From Syngnathus acus (taxonomy: Eukaryota; Chordata; Actinopteri; Syngnathiformes; Syngnathidae): a DNA stretch of 64,000 nucleotides. The notes under the pieces are model-generated. The model made no database searches, had not been told where the DNA came from, and saw only the letters and a list, made by a program, of their open reading frames with translations. The stretch covers positions 372,001 to 436,000 of the forward strand of contig NC_051088.1 of NCBI RefSeq assembly GCF_901709675.1. The letters are read 5' to 3'. Each line of letters starts with the position of its first letter. Position 1 is the first letter of the stretch. A program made the translations under genes and the position numbers. Of this stretch, positions 1 through 10,537 are shown in pieces.

Positions 1-808
1 TGGAATGGGTTGAATCGGTTGAAAAATGTAGAAATTAGAGTAGAAAAACGAAATTTTGGAGAATTTGGTTGAATTTCAAATTTGGAATTTTTGGTAAGTG
101 GGAAGCTGTGGAATACATAGTAGGTAGGCAAAAGATGAACAGTTGAAAGTTGGAATGGGTTGAATCGGTTGGAAAATGTAGAAATTAGAGTAGAAAAACG
201 AAATCTTGGAGAATTTGGTTGAATTTCAAATTTGAAAATTTGGAATTTTTTGTAAGTGGGAAGTCGTGGAATAGGTAGAAAAAAGATGAAGCTGTGGAAT
301 ACATAGTAGGTAGGCAAAAGATGAACAGTTGAAAGTTGGAATGGGTTGAATCGGTTGAAAAACGTAGAAGTTAGAGTAGAAAAACGAAATTTTGGAGAAT
401 TTGGTTGAATTTCAAATTTGGAATTTTTGGTAGGTGAGAAGTTGTGGAATAGGTAGGCAAAAGATGAACAGTTGAAAGTTGGAATGGGTTGAATCGGTTG
501 AAAAATGTAGAAATTAGAGGTGAAAAATGAAATTTTGTCGAAATTTTAAACGTGAAAACGTGAAATTTTTGAATTTGGCAATTTTGGGAATGTCGAGAAT
601 CTTTCCGAATGTGATTCAAATGTGCTGAATGATGTGGATTTCAAATTGGAACGACGTAAATGTGAAATGTCGAATGTGCCATTAAGAATGAATGGGGAAA
701 TATTTGTCGGAATTTTGCGAATTTTGCGAAAAGGGAAAGTTTTCGGAACGAGAAAAATACAAGCGCTCATCTCGTGAATATTTGGAATACGTCAAAAGTG
801 GAATGGAG
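1..808 (-). mobile_element. Helentron/HINE-like element fragment, reverse orientation
   Basis: Read on the minus strand, this is the same repeat family that forms the array at 2608-12073. Positions 1 to about 530 hold tandem core units (the part reading CAACCGATTCAACCCATTCC on the minus strand). About 530-808 is the family's 5' block, including the stretch near 640-600 that only the longer subfamily has (array copy 7 and the copy at 49366-49867). The 3' block with the terminal hairpin and CTAG is outside the window or missing. The 5' end stops abruptly at 808 against a GC-rich minisatellite, so the hairpin head is lost. It has no coding capacity. The match to the array is seen directly; the Helentron assignment is inference. 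Confidence 0.7.
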
Positions 809-1089
809 TCTGAACCGCGCTCGACGGGAACAGAACCGCACTCGGCGGAAACTCGGGGACAGAACCGCACTCGGCGGAAACTCGGGGACAGAACCGCACT
901 CAGCGGAAACTCGGGGAAACAGAACCGCACTCGGTGGAAACCCGGGGAAACAGAACCGCACTCGGCGGAAACCCGGGGAAACAGAACCGCATTCGGCGGA
1001 AACTCTGGGAAATAGAACCGCACTCGGCGGAAACTCGGGGAAACAGAACCGCAATAGGCGGCATACGAAAGTCAGCGCCGCAATCGGCG
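809..1089. repeat. GC-rich minisatellite, 29-32 bp unit
   Basis: About nine imperfect head-to-tail units built on ACAGAACCGCACTCGGCGGA plus AACTCGGGG. They vary between 29 bp and 32 bp by an extra AAA, and they decay rightward into shorter units ending in GGCGGCAT. Its GC content contrasts sharply with the AT-rich element on its left. It lies directly inside the LTR at 1550-1894, so it may be an expanded part of that element's internal region. Because the unit has few stops, several overlapping frames are open on both strands; I do not regard these as genes. Confidence 0.8.
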
Positions 1090-1549
1090 GCATTTGAAAG
1101 TCCGGACCGCGATCAGCGGCATTCGGAAGGCGGAGCTGTGGCAGCAGCAAGAGCCACCACGCGCCGCAGCAGCAAGATCCACCGCGCGCCGCAGCAGTGG
1201 GGCCATGGACGATTGCGGGTCCGGCGCAGCTGGCTTGAAGTCTGCTGACGCCCGCGGGTCGTGCGACGCTGGGGTGGAGCCCGTTGGCGGCCCCGAGTCT
1301 GATGGCCCCGGGAGGAACTCCGATGGCGGCCGTGGGTCCGGCGTCGCGGGTGCGGAGTCCGATGACGGTCACGGAGCCGATGGCGCCGGGAGGAACTCCG
1401 ATGGCGGCCGCGAGTCCGGCGTCGCTGGAGCAAAGTCCGATGGCGGCCGCGGAGCCCATGGCGCTGGAACAAGCTCGGACGACGGACGTCGCAGCGGGAG
1501 CTGATGGAGGAAGGTCCAAGCGCTGGTCGCTGTGATGGTCGGATCATTC
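1090..1549 (-). mobile_element. GC-rich internal remnant of an LTR element
   Basis: This strongly GC-rich stretch directly abuts the inner edge of the LTR at 1550-1894. On the minus strand it reads as alanine/glycine/proline-rich protein with an imperfect repeat of about 78 bp (26 residues; DAGLAAAIGVPPGAI returns as DAGPTAAIGVPPGAI). No gag zinc knuckle, protease or reverse transcriptase motif is visible. It could be a non-coding or gag-like leader of a non-autonomous LTR element, or unrelated low-complexity sequence. The frame is open on both strands, so coding status is unproven. Confidence 0.4.
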
Positions 1550-1894
1550 TGTCAAGGATCGGAATGGAGCAGGGTGACCAAGTGCAGCTTGGACCAGGGT
1601 TTATTGACGAAAACAAACTAACAGACTCGGTAAACTGACATAACTCACTAACAAAACCAACAACAGGACTGACCGACAAAGACGTGACACAAAAAGACAG
1701 GGTGACATTAATAATGATCCGACAGGGGAGTGACACGCAGACAGGACTTAAATACGAGACAGGTAACGAGAGGCAGGTGACTGTGATCAGTACATTGATT
1801 GTGAGTTGACACAGGAACTTGTGTCCGAGTACACAGACGGACAGAAACCATGACAACCTACATATAATAAAACAACCGGGGACGAGTCGTGACA
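1550..1894 (-). repeat. LTR of a retrotransposon (345 bp)
   Basis: The segment begins TGTCA and ends TGACA on the plus strand, the short inverted ends expected of an LTR. Read on the minus strand it contains a TATTTAA-type promoter element and an AATAAA polyadenylation signal about 60 bp before its 3' end. The flanks (ATTC on the left, GTTTC on the right) show no target-site duplication, so it is not a simple solo LTR. It is better read as the 5' LTR of a truncated minus-strand element whose internal part lies at 1090-1549. The partner LTR was not found. Confidence 0.65.
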
Positions 1895-2388
1895 GTTTCT
1901 TATTTGGATTCAATATACGTATCAATGGGAGAATCCCCGCAAATAAAGATATTTTTGTTGCCTTTTTGTATTACCGTTTTGGCCCGAATATAAGACGATG
2001 TTTTTTACATTGAAATAAGACTGAAAAAGTCGGGGTCGTCTTATATTCGGGGTCTAGACAATATACCGATTTTCACTTGTGCGCAGCGGTAAATTAAAGG
2101 TTGCTGGTATCGACTGAGTATGTTGCTGTGATCGTGTGCGTCTTTGACACAAAGTGAGTATATACATTTCATTGTTACTACTGTCCACTGTTGTGCCATT
2201 TGTCCGATCGTGGTTTGCTTCGTGTGCACGTCGTTTGATTGACAGCTCCGATGCGCTCCTTTAAGTTTGCCTCGCATGGTACGAGTAGCCGTTACGCAGC
2301 GGCACGGCGACGAATGGTCGGCAACAAATTTTTGTTGTCTCGATCGATTACTTATGTTTGGTGTGTTGCCTAGAGTATTTCCTTCATT

Positions 2389-2634
2389 GTGTGAAGGCGA
2401 AGGCCTTCACCCATATGTTATTCTACTCCATTCACTTTATTATTGTGTGAAGGCGATGGCCTTCACACATATGTTATTCTACTTTTTTCACTTTATTGTG
2501 TGAAGGCGAAGGCCTTCACACATATGTTATTCTACTCCATTCACTTTATTATTATTGTGTGAAGGCGAAGGCCTTCACACATATGTTATTCTACTCCATT
2601 CGGTTTATTGTGTGAAGGCGAAAGGCCTTCACAC
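2389..2634 (+). repeat. Five tandem 5'-terminal hairpins of the Helentron-like family
   Basis: The inverted repeat GTGTGAAGGC / GCCTTCACAC starts at 2389, 2445, 2498, 2557 and 2610. Loops are short and vary (GAAG, GATG, GAAAG). Each hairpin is followed by CATATGTTATTCTAC and a T-rich spacer, giving units of 53-59 bp. Only the last is followed by the rest of an element (copy 1). The same hairpin heads copies 2, 5 and 7. The block therefore looks like repeated 5' termini without bodies. Confidence 0.8.
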
Positions 2635-3841
2635 ATATGTTATTCTACTCCATTCGGTTTATTATTATTATTCTATTTTATTCCCGTCACTTTTTTGTCC
2701 CGCTTCTTCTTCCACATAATTCATCCGATTCACTCCATTCCACTTTTGACGTATTCCAAATATTCACGTGATGGGTGCTTCCATTTTTCTCGTTCCGAAA
2801 ACTTTCCGTTTTCGCAGAATTCCCAAAATTCCGACAAATTTTCCCCATTCATTCTTAATGGGACATTCGACATTTCACATTTTTCACCTCTCATTTCTAC
2901 ATTTTTCAACCGATTCAACCCATTCCAACTTTCAACTGTTCATCTTTTGCCTACCTATTCCACAACTTCCCACTTACCAAAAACTTCACATCTTTTATTT
3001 TGAAATTCACACCCAATATTTCCTTTTTCCCTTCTCATTTCTACATTTTTCAACCGATTCAACCCATTCCAACTTTCAACTGTTCATCTTTTTCCTACCT
3101 ATTCCACAACTTCCCACTTACCAAAAACTTCACATCTTTTATTTTGAAATTCACACCCAATTCTCCAATATTTCCTTTTTCCCTTCTCATTTCTACATTT
3201 TTCAACCGATTCAACCCATTCCAACTTTCAACTGTTCATCATTTTTCTACCTATTCCACAACTTCCCAAAAACTTCACATCTTTTATTTTGAAATTCACA
3301 CCCAATTCCTTTTTCCCTTCTCATTTCTACATTTTTCAACCGATTCAACCCATTCCAACTTTCAACTGTTCATCATTTTTCTACCTATTCCACAACTTCC
3401 CAAAAACTTCACATCTTTTATTTTGAAATTCACACCCAATTCCTTTTTCCCTTCTCATTTCTACATTTTTCAACCGATTCAACCCATTCCAACTTTCAAC
3501 TGTTCATCATTTTTCTACCTATTCCACAACTTCCCAAAAACCTCACATCTTTTATTTTGAAATTCACACCCAATTCCTTTTTCCCTTCTCATTTCTACAT
3601 TTTTCAACCGATTCAACCCATTCCAACTTTCAACTGTTCATCATTTTTCTACCTATTCCACAACTTCCCACTTACCAAAAACTTCACATCTTTTATTTTG
3701 AAATTCAACACAAATTCTCCAAAAATTCTACATTTCTCAAGTAATTCAACACGTTTCAACGTCATTCGGCAGCATTCCCCGAAGAAGTTATTCATACATT
3801 TCGCCTTCACACGCAATTTCTCCAGAAATTGCACATTCTAG
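2608..3841 (+). mobile_element. Helentron/HINE-like element, array copy 1
   Basis: This copy shows the full order of parts: hairpin head (2610-2634), unique 5' block (about 2690-2880), several core repeat units of about 134 bp, and a 3' block (about 3722-3841). The 3' block contains CGCCTTCACAC, the inverted match of the first 11 bases of the head. It is followed by a perfect 9-bp stem hairpin at 3813-3832 (GCAATTTCTCCAGAAATTGC) and ends in CTAG. Subterminal inverted repeats, a 3' hairpin and a tandem core are the known hallmarks of Helentron-derived non-autonomous elements. It has no protein coding capacity. It is nearly identical to copy 3. Confidence 0.65.
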
Positions 3842-5163
3842 TTATTGTGTGAAGGCGATGGCCTTCACACATATGTTATTCTACTTTATTATTATTATTA
3901 TTATTCTCTTTTATTCTCCACACTTTTTTGTCCCGCTTCTTCTTCCACAAAATTCATCCGATTCACTCCATTCCACTTTTCACGTATTCCAAATATTCAC
4001 GACATGAGCGCTTCCATTTTTCTAATTCCGAAAATTTTCCGTTTTCGCAAAATTCCCAGAATTCCGACAAATTTTTCCCCATTCATTCTTAATGTAACAT
4101 TCGACATTTCACAAAATTTCGTTTTTCACCTCTCATTTCTACATTTTTCAACCGATTCAACCCATTCCAACTTTCAACTGTTCAACCTTTTGCCTACCTA
4201 TTCCACAACTTCCCACTTACCAAAAACTTCACATCTTTTATTTTGAAATTCAACCAAAATTCTCTAAAATTCCGTTTTTCTACTCTAATTTCTACATTTT
4301 TCAACCGATTCAACCCATTCCAACTTTCAACTGTTCATCTTTTGCCTACCTATTCCACAACTTCCCACTTACCAAAAACTTCACATCTTTTATTTTGAAA
4401 TTCAACCAAAATTCTCTAAAATTCCGTTTTTCTACTCTAATTTCTACATTTTTCAACCGATTCAACCCATTCCAACTTTCAACTGTTCATCTTTTGCCTA
4501 CCTATTCCACAACTTCCCACTTACCAAAAACTTCACATCTTTTATTTTGAAATTCAACCAAAATTCTCTAAAATTCCGTTTTTCTACTCTAATTTCTACA
4601 TTTTTCAACCGATTCAACCCATTCCAACTTTCAACTGTTCATCTTTTGCCTACCTATTCCACAACTTCCCACTTACCAAAAACTTCACATCTTTTATTTT
4701 GAAATTCACACCCAATTCCTTTTTCCTTTCTCATTTCTACATTTTTCAACCGATTCAACCCATTCCAACTTTCAACTGTTCATCATTTTCTACCTATTCC
4801 ACAACTTCCCACTTACCAAAAACTTCACATCTTTTATTTTGAAATTCACACCCAATTCTCCAATATTTCCTTTTTCCCTTCTCATTTCTACATTTTTCAA
4901 CCGATTCAACCCATTCCAACTTTCAACTGTTCATCATTTTTCTACCTATTCCACAACTTCCCAAAAACTTCACATCTTTTATTTTGAAATTCACACCCAA
5001 TTCCTTTTTCCCTTCTCATTTCTACATTTTTCAACCGATTCAACCCATTCCAACTTTCAACCTTTTGCCTACCTATTCCACAACTTCCCACTTACATTCC
5101 CCGAAGAAGTTATTCATACATTTCGCCTTCACACGCAATTTCTCCAGAAATTGCACATTCTAG
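3842..5163 (+). mobile_element. Helentron/HINE-like element, array copy 2
   Basis: This copy begins directly after the CTAG of copy 1, with the hairpin head at 3847 (loop GATG), and ends with hairpin plus CTAG at 5163. Its 5' block is near 3930-4130. The core mixes two unit types, one containing AAATTCAACC and CTACTCTAATTTC and one containing AAATTCACACCCAATT. The first half of the 3' block is missing: the core joins the part beginning ATTCCCCGAAG near 5095. Confidence 0.6.
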
Positions 5164-6348
5164 TTATTATTCTATTTTATTCCCGTCACTTTTTTGTCCC
5201 GCTTCTTCTTCCACATAATTCATCCGATTCACTCCATTCCACTTTTGACGTATTCCAAATATTCACGTGATGGGTGCTTCCATTTTTCTCGTTCCGAAAA
5301 CTTTCCGTTTTCGCAGAATTCCCAAAATTCCGACAAATTTTCCCCATTCATTCTTAATGGGACATTCGACATTTCACATTTTTCACCTCTCATTTCTACA
5401 TTTTTCAACCGATTCAACCCATTCCAACTTTCAACTGTTCATCTTTTGCCTACCTATTCCACAACTTCCCACTTACCAAAAACTTCACATCTTTTATTTT
5501 GAAATTCACACCCAATTCTCCAATATTTCCTTTTTCCCTTCTCATTTCTACATTTTTCAACCGATTCAACCCATTCCAACTTTCAACTGTTCATCTTTTT
5601 CCTACCTATTCCACAACTTCCCACTTACCAAAAACTTCACATCTTTTATTTTGAAATTCACACCCAATTCTCCAATATTTCCTTTTTCCCTTCTCATTTC
5701 TACATTTTTCAACCGATTCAACCCATTCCAACTTTCAACTGTTCATCATTTTTCTACCTATTCCACAACTTCCCAAAAACTTCACATCTTTTATTTTGAA
5801 ATTCACACCCAATTCCTTTTTCCCTTCTCATTTCTACATTTTTCAACCGATTCAACCCATTCCAACTTTCAACTGTTCATCATTTTTCTACCTATTCCAC
5901 AACTTCCCAAAAACTTCACATCTTTTATTTTGAAATTCACACCCAATTCCTTTTTCCCTTCTCATTTCTACATTTTTCAACCGATTCAACCCATTCCAAC
6001 TTTCAACTGTTCATCATTTTTCTACCTATTCCACAACTTCCCAAAAACCTCACATCTTTTATTTTGAAATTCACACCCAATTCCTTTTTCCCTTCTCATT
6101 TCTACATTTTTCAACCGATTCAACCCATTCCAACTTTCAACTGTTCATCATTTTTCTACCTATTCCACAACTTCCCACTTACCAAAAACTTCACATCTTT
6201 TATTTTGAAATTCAACACAAATTCTCCAAAAATTCTACATTTCTCAAGTAATTCAACACGTTTCAACGTCATTCGGCAGCATTCCCCGAAGAAGTTATTC
6301 ATACATTTCGCCTTCACACGCAATTTCTCCAGAAATTGCACATTCTAG
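5164..6348 (+). mobile_element. Helentron/HINE-like element, array copy 3 (near-twin of copy 1)
   Basis: This copy lacks the hairpin head and starts at TTATTATTCTATTTTATTCC immediately after the CTAG of copy 2. From the 5' block onward it is almost the same as copy 1, including rare variants such as the single CCTCACATC core unit and an identical 3' part. It ends with hairpin and CTAG at 6348. The likeness suggests a recent duplication or gene conversion inside the array. Confidence 0.65.
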
Positions 6349-7320
6349 TTATATTTTATTCCTTGTCCAGCTTCTTCTTCCACATAATTCATCCGATTCA
6401 CTCCATTCCACTTTTGACGTATTCCAAATATTCATGGCATGAGCGCTTCCATTTTTCTCGTTCCGAAAATCTTCAGTTTTCGCAAAATTCCGACAAATTT
6501 TTCCCCATTCATTCTTAATGGCACATTCGACATTTCACAAACCTCTCATTTCTACATTTTTCAACCGATTCAACCCATTCCAACTTTCAACCTTTTGCCT
6601 ACCTATTCCACAACTTCCCACTTCCCAAAAATTCCAAATTTGAAATTCAACCAATTCTCAAATTTCGTTTTTTCTACTCTAATTTCTACATTTTTCAACC
6701 GATTCAACCCATTCCAACTTTCAACCTTTTGCCTACCTATTCCACAACTTCCCACTTCCCAAAAATTCCAAATTTGAAATTCAACCAAATTCTCAAATTT
6801 CGTTTTTCTACTCTAATTTCTACATTTTTCAACCGATTCAACCCATTCCAACTTTCAACCTTTTGCCTACCTATTCCACAACTTCCCACTTCCCAAAAAT
6901 TCCAAATTTGAAATTCAACCAAATTCTCAAATTTCGTTTTTCTACTCTAATTTCTACATTTTTCAACCGATTCAACCCATTCCAACTTTCAACCTTTTGC
7001 CTACCTATTCCACAACTTCCCACTTACCAAAAATTCCAAATTTGAAATTCAACCAAATTCTCCAAAATTTCGTTTTTCTACTCTAATTTCTACATTTTTC
7101 AACCGATTCAACCCATTCCAACTTTCAACCTTTTGCCTACCTATTCCACAACTTCCCACTTACCAAAAATTCCAAATTTGAAATTCAACCAAATTCTCCA
7201 AAATTTCTACATTTCTCAAGTAATTCAACACGTTTCAACGTCATTCGGCAGCATTCCCCGAAGAAGTTATTCATACATTTCGCCTTCACACGCAATTTCT
7301 CCAGAAATTGCACATTCTAG
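6349..7320 (+). mobile_element. Helentron/HINE-like element, array copy 4
   Basis: A shorter, headless copy beginning TTATATTTTATTCC after the previous CTAG. Its core units belong to the CTACTCTAATTTC type with a regular 134-bp spacing (for example CCTATTCCAC near 6736 and 6870). It carries the complete 3' block and ends with hairpin and CTAG at 7320. Confidence 0.6.
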
Positions 7321-9120
7321 TTGTGTGAAGGCGAAGGCCTTCACACATATGTTATTCTACACCATTCTCTATTATTATTATTATTCTCTTTTATTCTCCA
7401 CACTTTTTTGACACGCTTCTTCTTCCACAAAATTCATCCGATTCACTCCATTCCACTTTTCACGTATTCCAAATATTCACGACATGAGCGCTTCCATTTT
7501 TCTCGTTCCGAAAATTTTCCGTTTTCGCAGAATTCCCAGAATTCCGACAAATTTTTCCCCATTCATTCTTAATGGCACATTCGACATTTCACATTTTTCA
7601 CCTCTCATTTCTACATTTTTCAACCGATTCAACCCATTCCAACTTTCAACTGTTCATCTTTTGCCTACCTATTCCACAACTTCCCAAAAACTTCACATCT
7701 TTTATTTTGAAATTCACACCCAATTCCTTTTTCCCTTCTCATTTCTACATTTTTCAACCGATTCAACCCATTCCAACTTTCAACTGTTCATCATTTTTCT
7801 ACCTATTCCACAACTTCCCACTTACCAAAAACTTCACATCTTTTATTTTGAAATTCACCCCCAATTCTCCAATATTTCCTTTTTCCCTTCTCAATTCTAC
7901 ATTTTTCAACCGAATCAACCCATTCCAACTTTCAACTGTTCATCATTTTTCTACCTATTCCACAACTTCCCAAAAACTTCACATCTTTTATTTTGAAATT
8001 CACACCCAATTCCTTTTTCCTTTCTCATTTCTACATTTTTCAACCGATTCAACCCATTCCAACTTTCAACTGTTCATCATTTTTCTACCTATTCCACAAC
8101 TTCCCAAAAACTTCACATCTTTTATTTTGAAATTCACACCCAATTCCTTTTTCCCTTCTCATTTCTACATTTTTCAACCGATTCAACCCATTCCAACTTT
8201 CAACTGTTCATCTTTTGCCTACCTATTCCACAACTTCCCACTTCCCAAAAACTTCACATCTTTTATTTTGAAATTCACACCCAATTCTCCAATATTTCCT
8301 TTTTCCCTTCTCATTTCTACATTTTTCAACCGATTCAACCCATTCCAACTTTCAACTGTTCATCATTTTTCCACCTATTCCACAACTTCCCAAAAACTTC
8401 ACATCTTTTATTTTGAAATTCACACCCAATTCCTTTTTCCCTTCTCATTTCTACATTTTTCAACCGATTCAACCCATTCCAACTTTCAACTGTTCATCAT
8501 TTTTCTACCTATTCCACAACTTCCCACTTCCCAAAAACTTCACATCTTTTATTTTGAAATTCACACCCAATTCCTTTTTCCCTTCTCATTTCTACATTTT
8601 TCAACCGATTCAACCCATTCCGACTTTCAACTGTTCATCATTTTTCTACCTATTCCACAACTTCCCACTTACCAAAAACTTCACATCTTTTATTTTGAAA
8701 TTCACACCCAATTCCTTTTCCCCATCTCATTTCTACATTTTTCAACCGATTCAACCCATTCCAACTTTCCACTGTTCATCATTTTTCTACCTATTCCACA
8801 ACTTCCCACTTACCAAAAACTTCACATCTTTTATTTTGAAATTCACACCCAATTCCTTTTTCCCTTCTCATTTCTACATTTTTCAACCGATTCAACCCAT
8901 TCCAACTTTCAACTGTTCATCATTTTTCTACCTATTCCACAACTTCCCACTTACCAAAAACTTCACATCTTTTATTTTGAAATTCACCACAAATTCTCCA
9001 AATTTTCTACATTTCTCAAGTAATTCAACACGTTTCAACGTCATTCGGCAGCATTCCCCGAAGAAGTTATTCATACATTTCGTCTTCACACGCAATTTCT
9101 CCAGAAATTGCACATTCTAG
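7321..9120 (+). mobile_element. Helentron/HINE-like element, array copy 5
   Basis: This copy starts TT plus hairpin head at 7323 directly after the CTAG of copy 4. It has the 5' block, the longest run of core units in the array and the full 3' block, ending in CTAG at 9120. Because the unit is T/C-rich and free of stops in the forward frames, a frame of more than 480 codons stays open from 7572 to 9023. This is a consequence of repeat composition, not evidence of a gene. Confidence 0.65.
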
Positions 9121-10537
9121 TTATTATTCTCTTTTATTCTCCACACTTTTTTGTCCCGCTTCTTCTTCCACATAATTCATCCGATTCACTCCATTCCACT
9201 TTTCACGTATTCCAAATATTCACGACATGAGCGCTTCCATTTTTCTCGTTCCAAAAATTTTCCGTTTTCGCAGAATTCCCAAAATTCCGACACATTTTTC
9301 CCCATTCATTCTTAATGGCACATTCGACATTTCACAAAATTTCGTTTTTCACCTCTCATTTCTACATTTTTCAACCGATTCAACCCATTCCAACTTTCAA
9401 CTGTTCATCTTTTGCCTACCTATTCCACAACTTCCCAAAAACTTCACATCTTTTATTTTGAAATTCACACCCAATTCCTTTTTCCCTTCTCATTTCTACA
9501 TTTTTCAACCGATTCAACCCATTCCAACTTTCAACTGTTCATCGTTTTTCTACCTATTCCACAACTTCCCAAAAACTTCACATCTTTTATTTTGAAATTC
9601 ACACCCAATTCCTTTTTCCCTTCTCATTTCTACATTTTTCAACCGATTCAACCCATTCCAACTTTCAACTGTTCATCATTTTTCTACCTATTCCACAACT
9701 TCCCAAAAACTTCACATCTTTTATTTTGAAATTCACACCCAATTCCTTTTTCCCTTCTCATTTCTACATTTTTCAACCGATTCAACCCATTCCAACTTTC
9801 AACTGTTCATCATTTTTCTACCTATTCCACAACTTCCCACTTACCAAAAACTTCACATCTTTTATTTTGAAATTCACACCCAATTCCTTTTCCCCATCTC
9901 ATTTCTACATTTTTCAACCGATTCAACCCATTCCAACTTTCAACTGTTCATCATTTTTCTACCTATTCCACAACTTCCCAAAAACTTCACATCTTTTATT
10001 TTGAAATTCACACCCAATTCCTTTTCCCCTTCTCATTTCTACATTTTTCAACCGATTCAACCCATTCCAACTTTCAACTGTTCATTATTTTTCTACCTAT
10101 TCCACAACTTCCCAAAAACTTCACATCTTTTATTTTGAAATTCACACCCAATTCCTTTTTCCCTTCTCATTTCTACATTTTTCAACTGATTCAACCCATT
10201 CCAACTTTCAACTGTTCATCATTTTTCTACCTATTCCACAACTTCCCAAAAACTTCGCATCTTTTATTTTGAAATTCACACCCAATTCCTTTTTCCCTTC
10301 TCATTTCTACATTTTTCAACCGATTCAACCCATTCCAACTTTCAACCTTTTGCCTACCTATTCCACAACTTCCCACTTACCAAAAATTCCAAATTTGAAA
10401 TTCAACCAAATTCTCCAAAATTTCTACATTTCTCAAGTAATTCAACACGTTTCAACGTCATTCGGCAGCATTCCCCGAAGAAGTTATTCATACATTTCGC
10501 CTTCACACGCAATTTCTCCAGAAATTGCACATTCTAG
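9121..10537 (+). mobile_element. Helentron/HINE-like element, array copy 6
   Basis: A headless copy that starts TTATTATTCTCTTTTATTC after the CTAG of copy 5. It has the 5' block (about 9160-9350), core units mostly of the short 134-bp form, and a complete 3' block with hairpin and CTAG ending at 10537. Confidence 0.6.

Noticed and set aside
767-1519. Minus-strand frame of 250 codons and plus-strand frames of 104-136 codons
   Set aside because: GC-rich minisatellite and repeat sequence is open on both strands at once. No recognisable protein motif.
7572-9023. Open frame of 483 codons, and many others of 60-380 codons, in the 2.6-12 kb region
   Set aside because: They follow the T/C-rich 134-bp repeat, which lacks stops in the forward frames. 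The same Phe/Pro/Ser-rich peptide recurs in shifted frames. There is no domain, no splice structure and no host homology.
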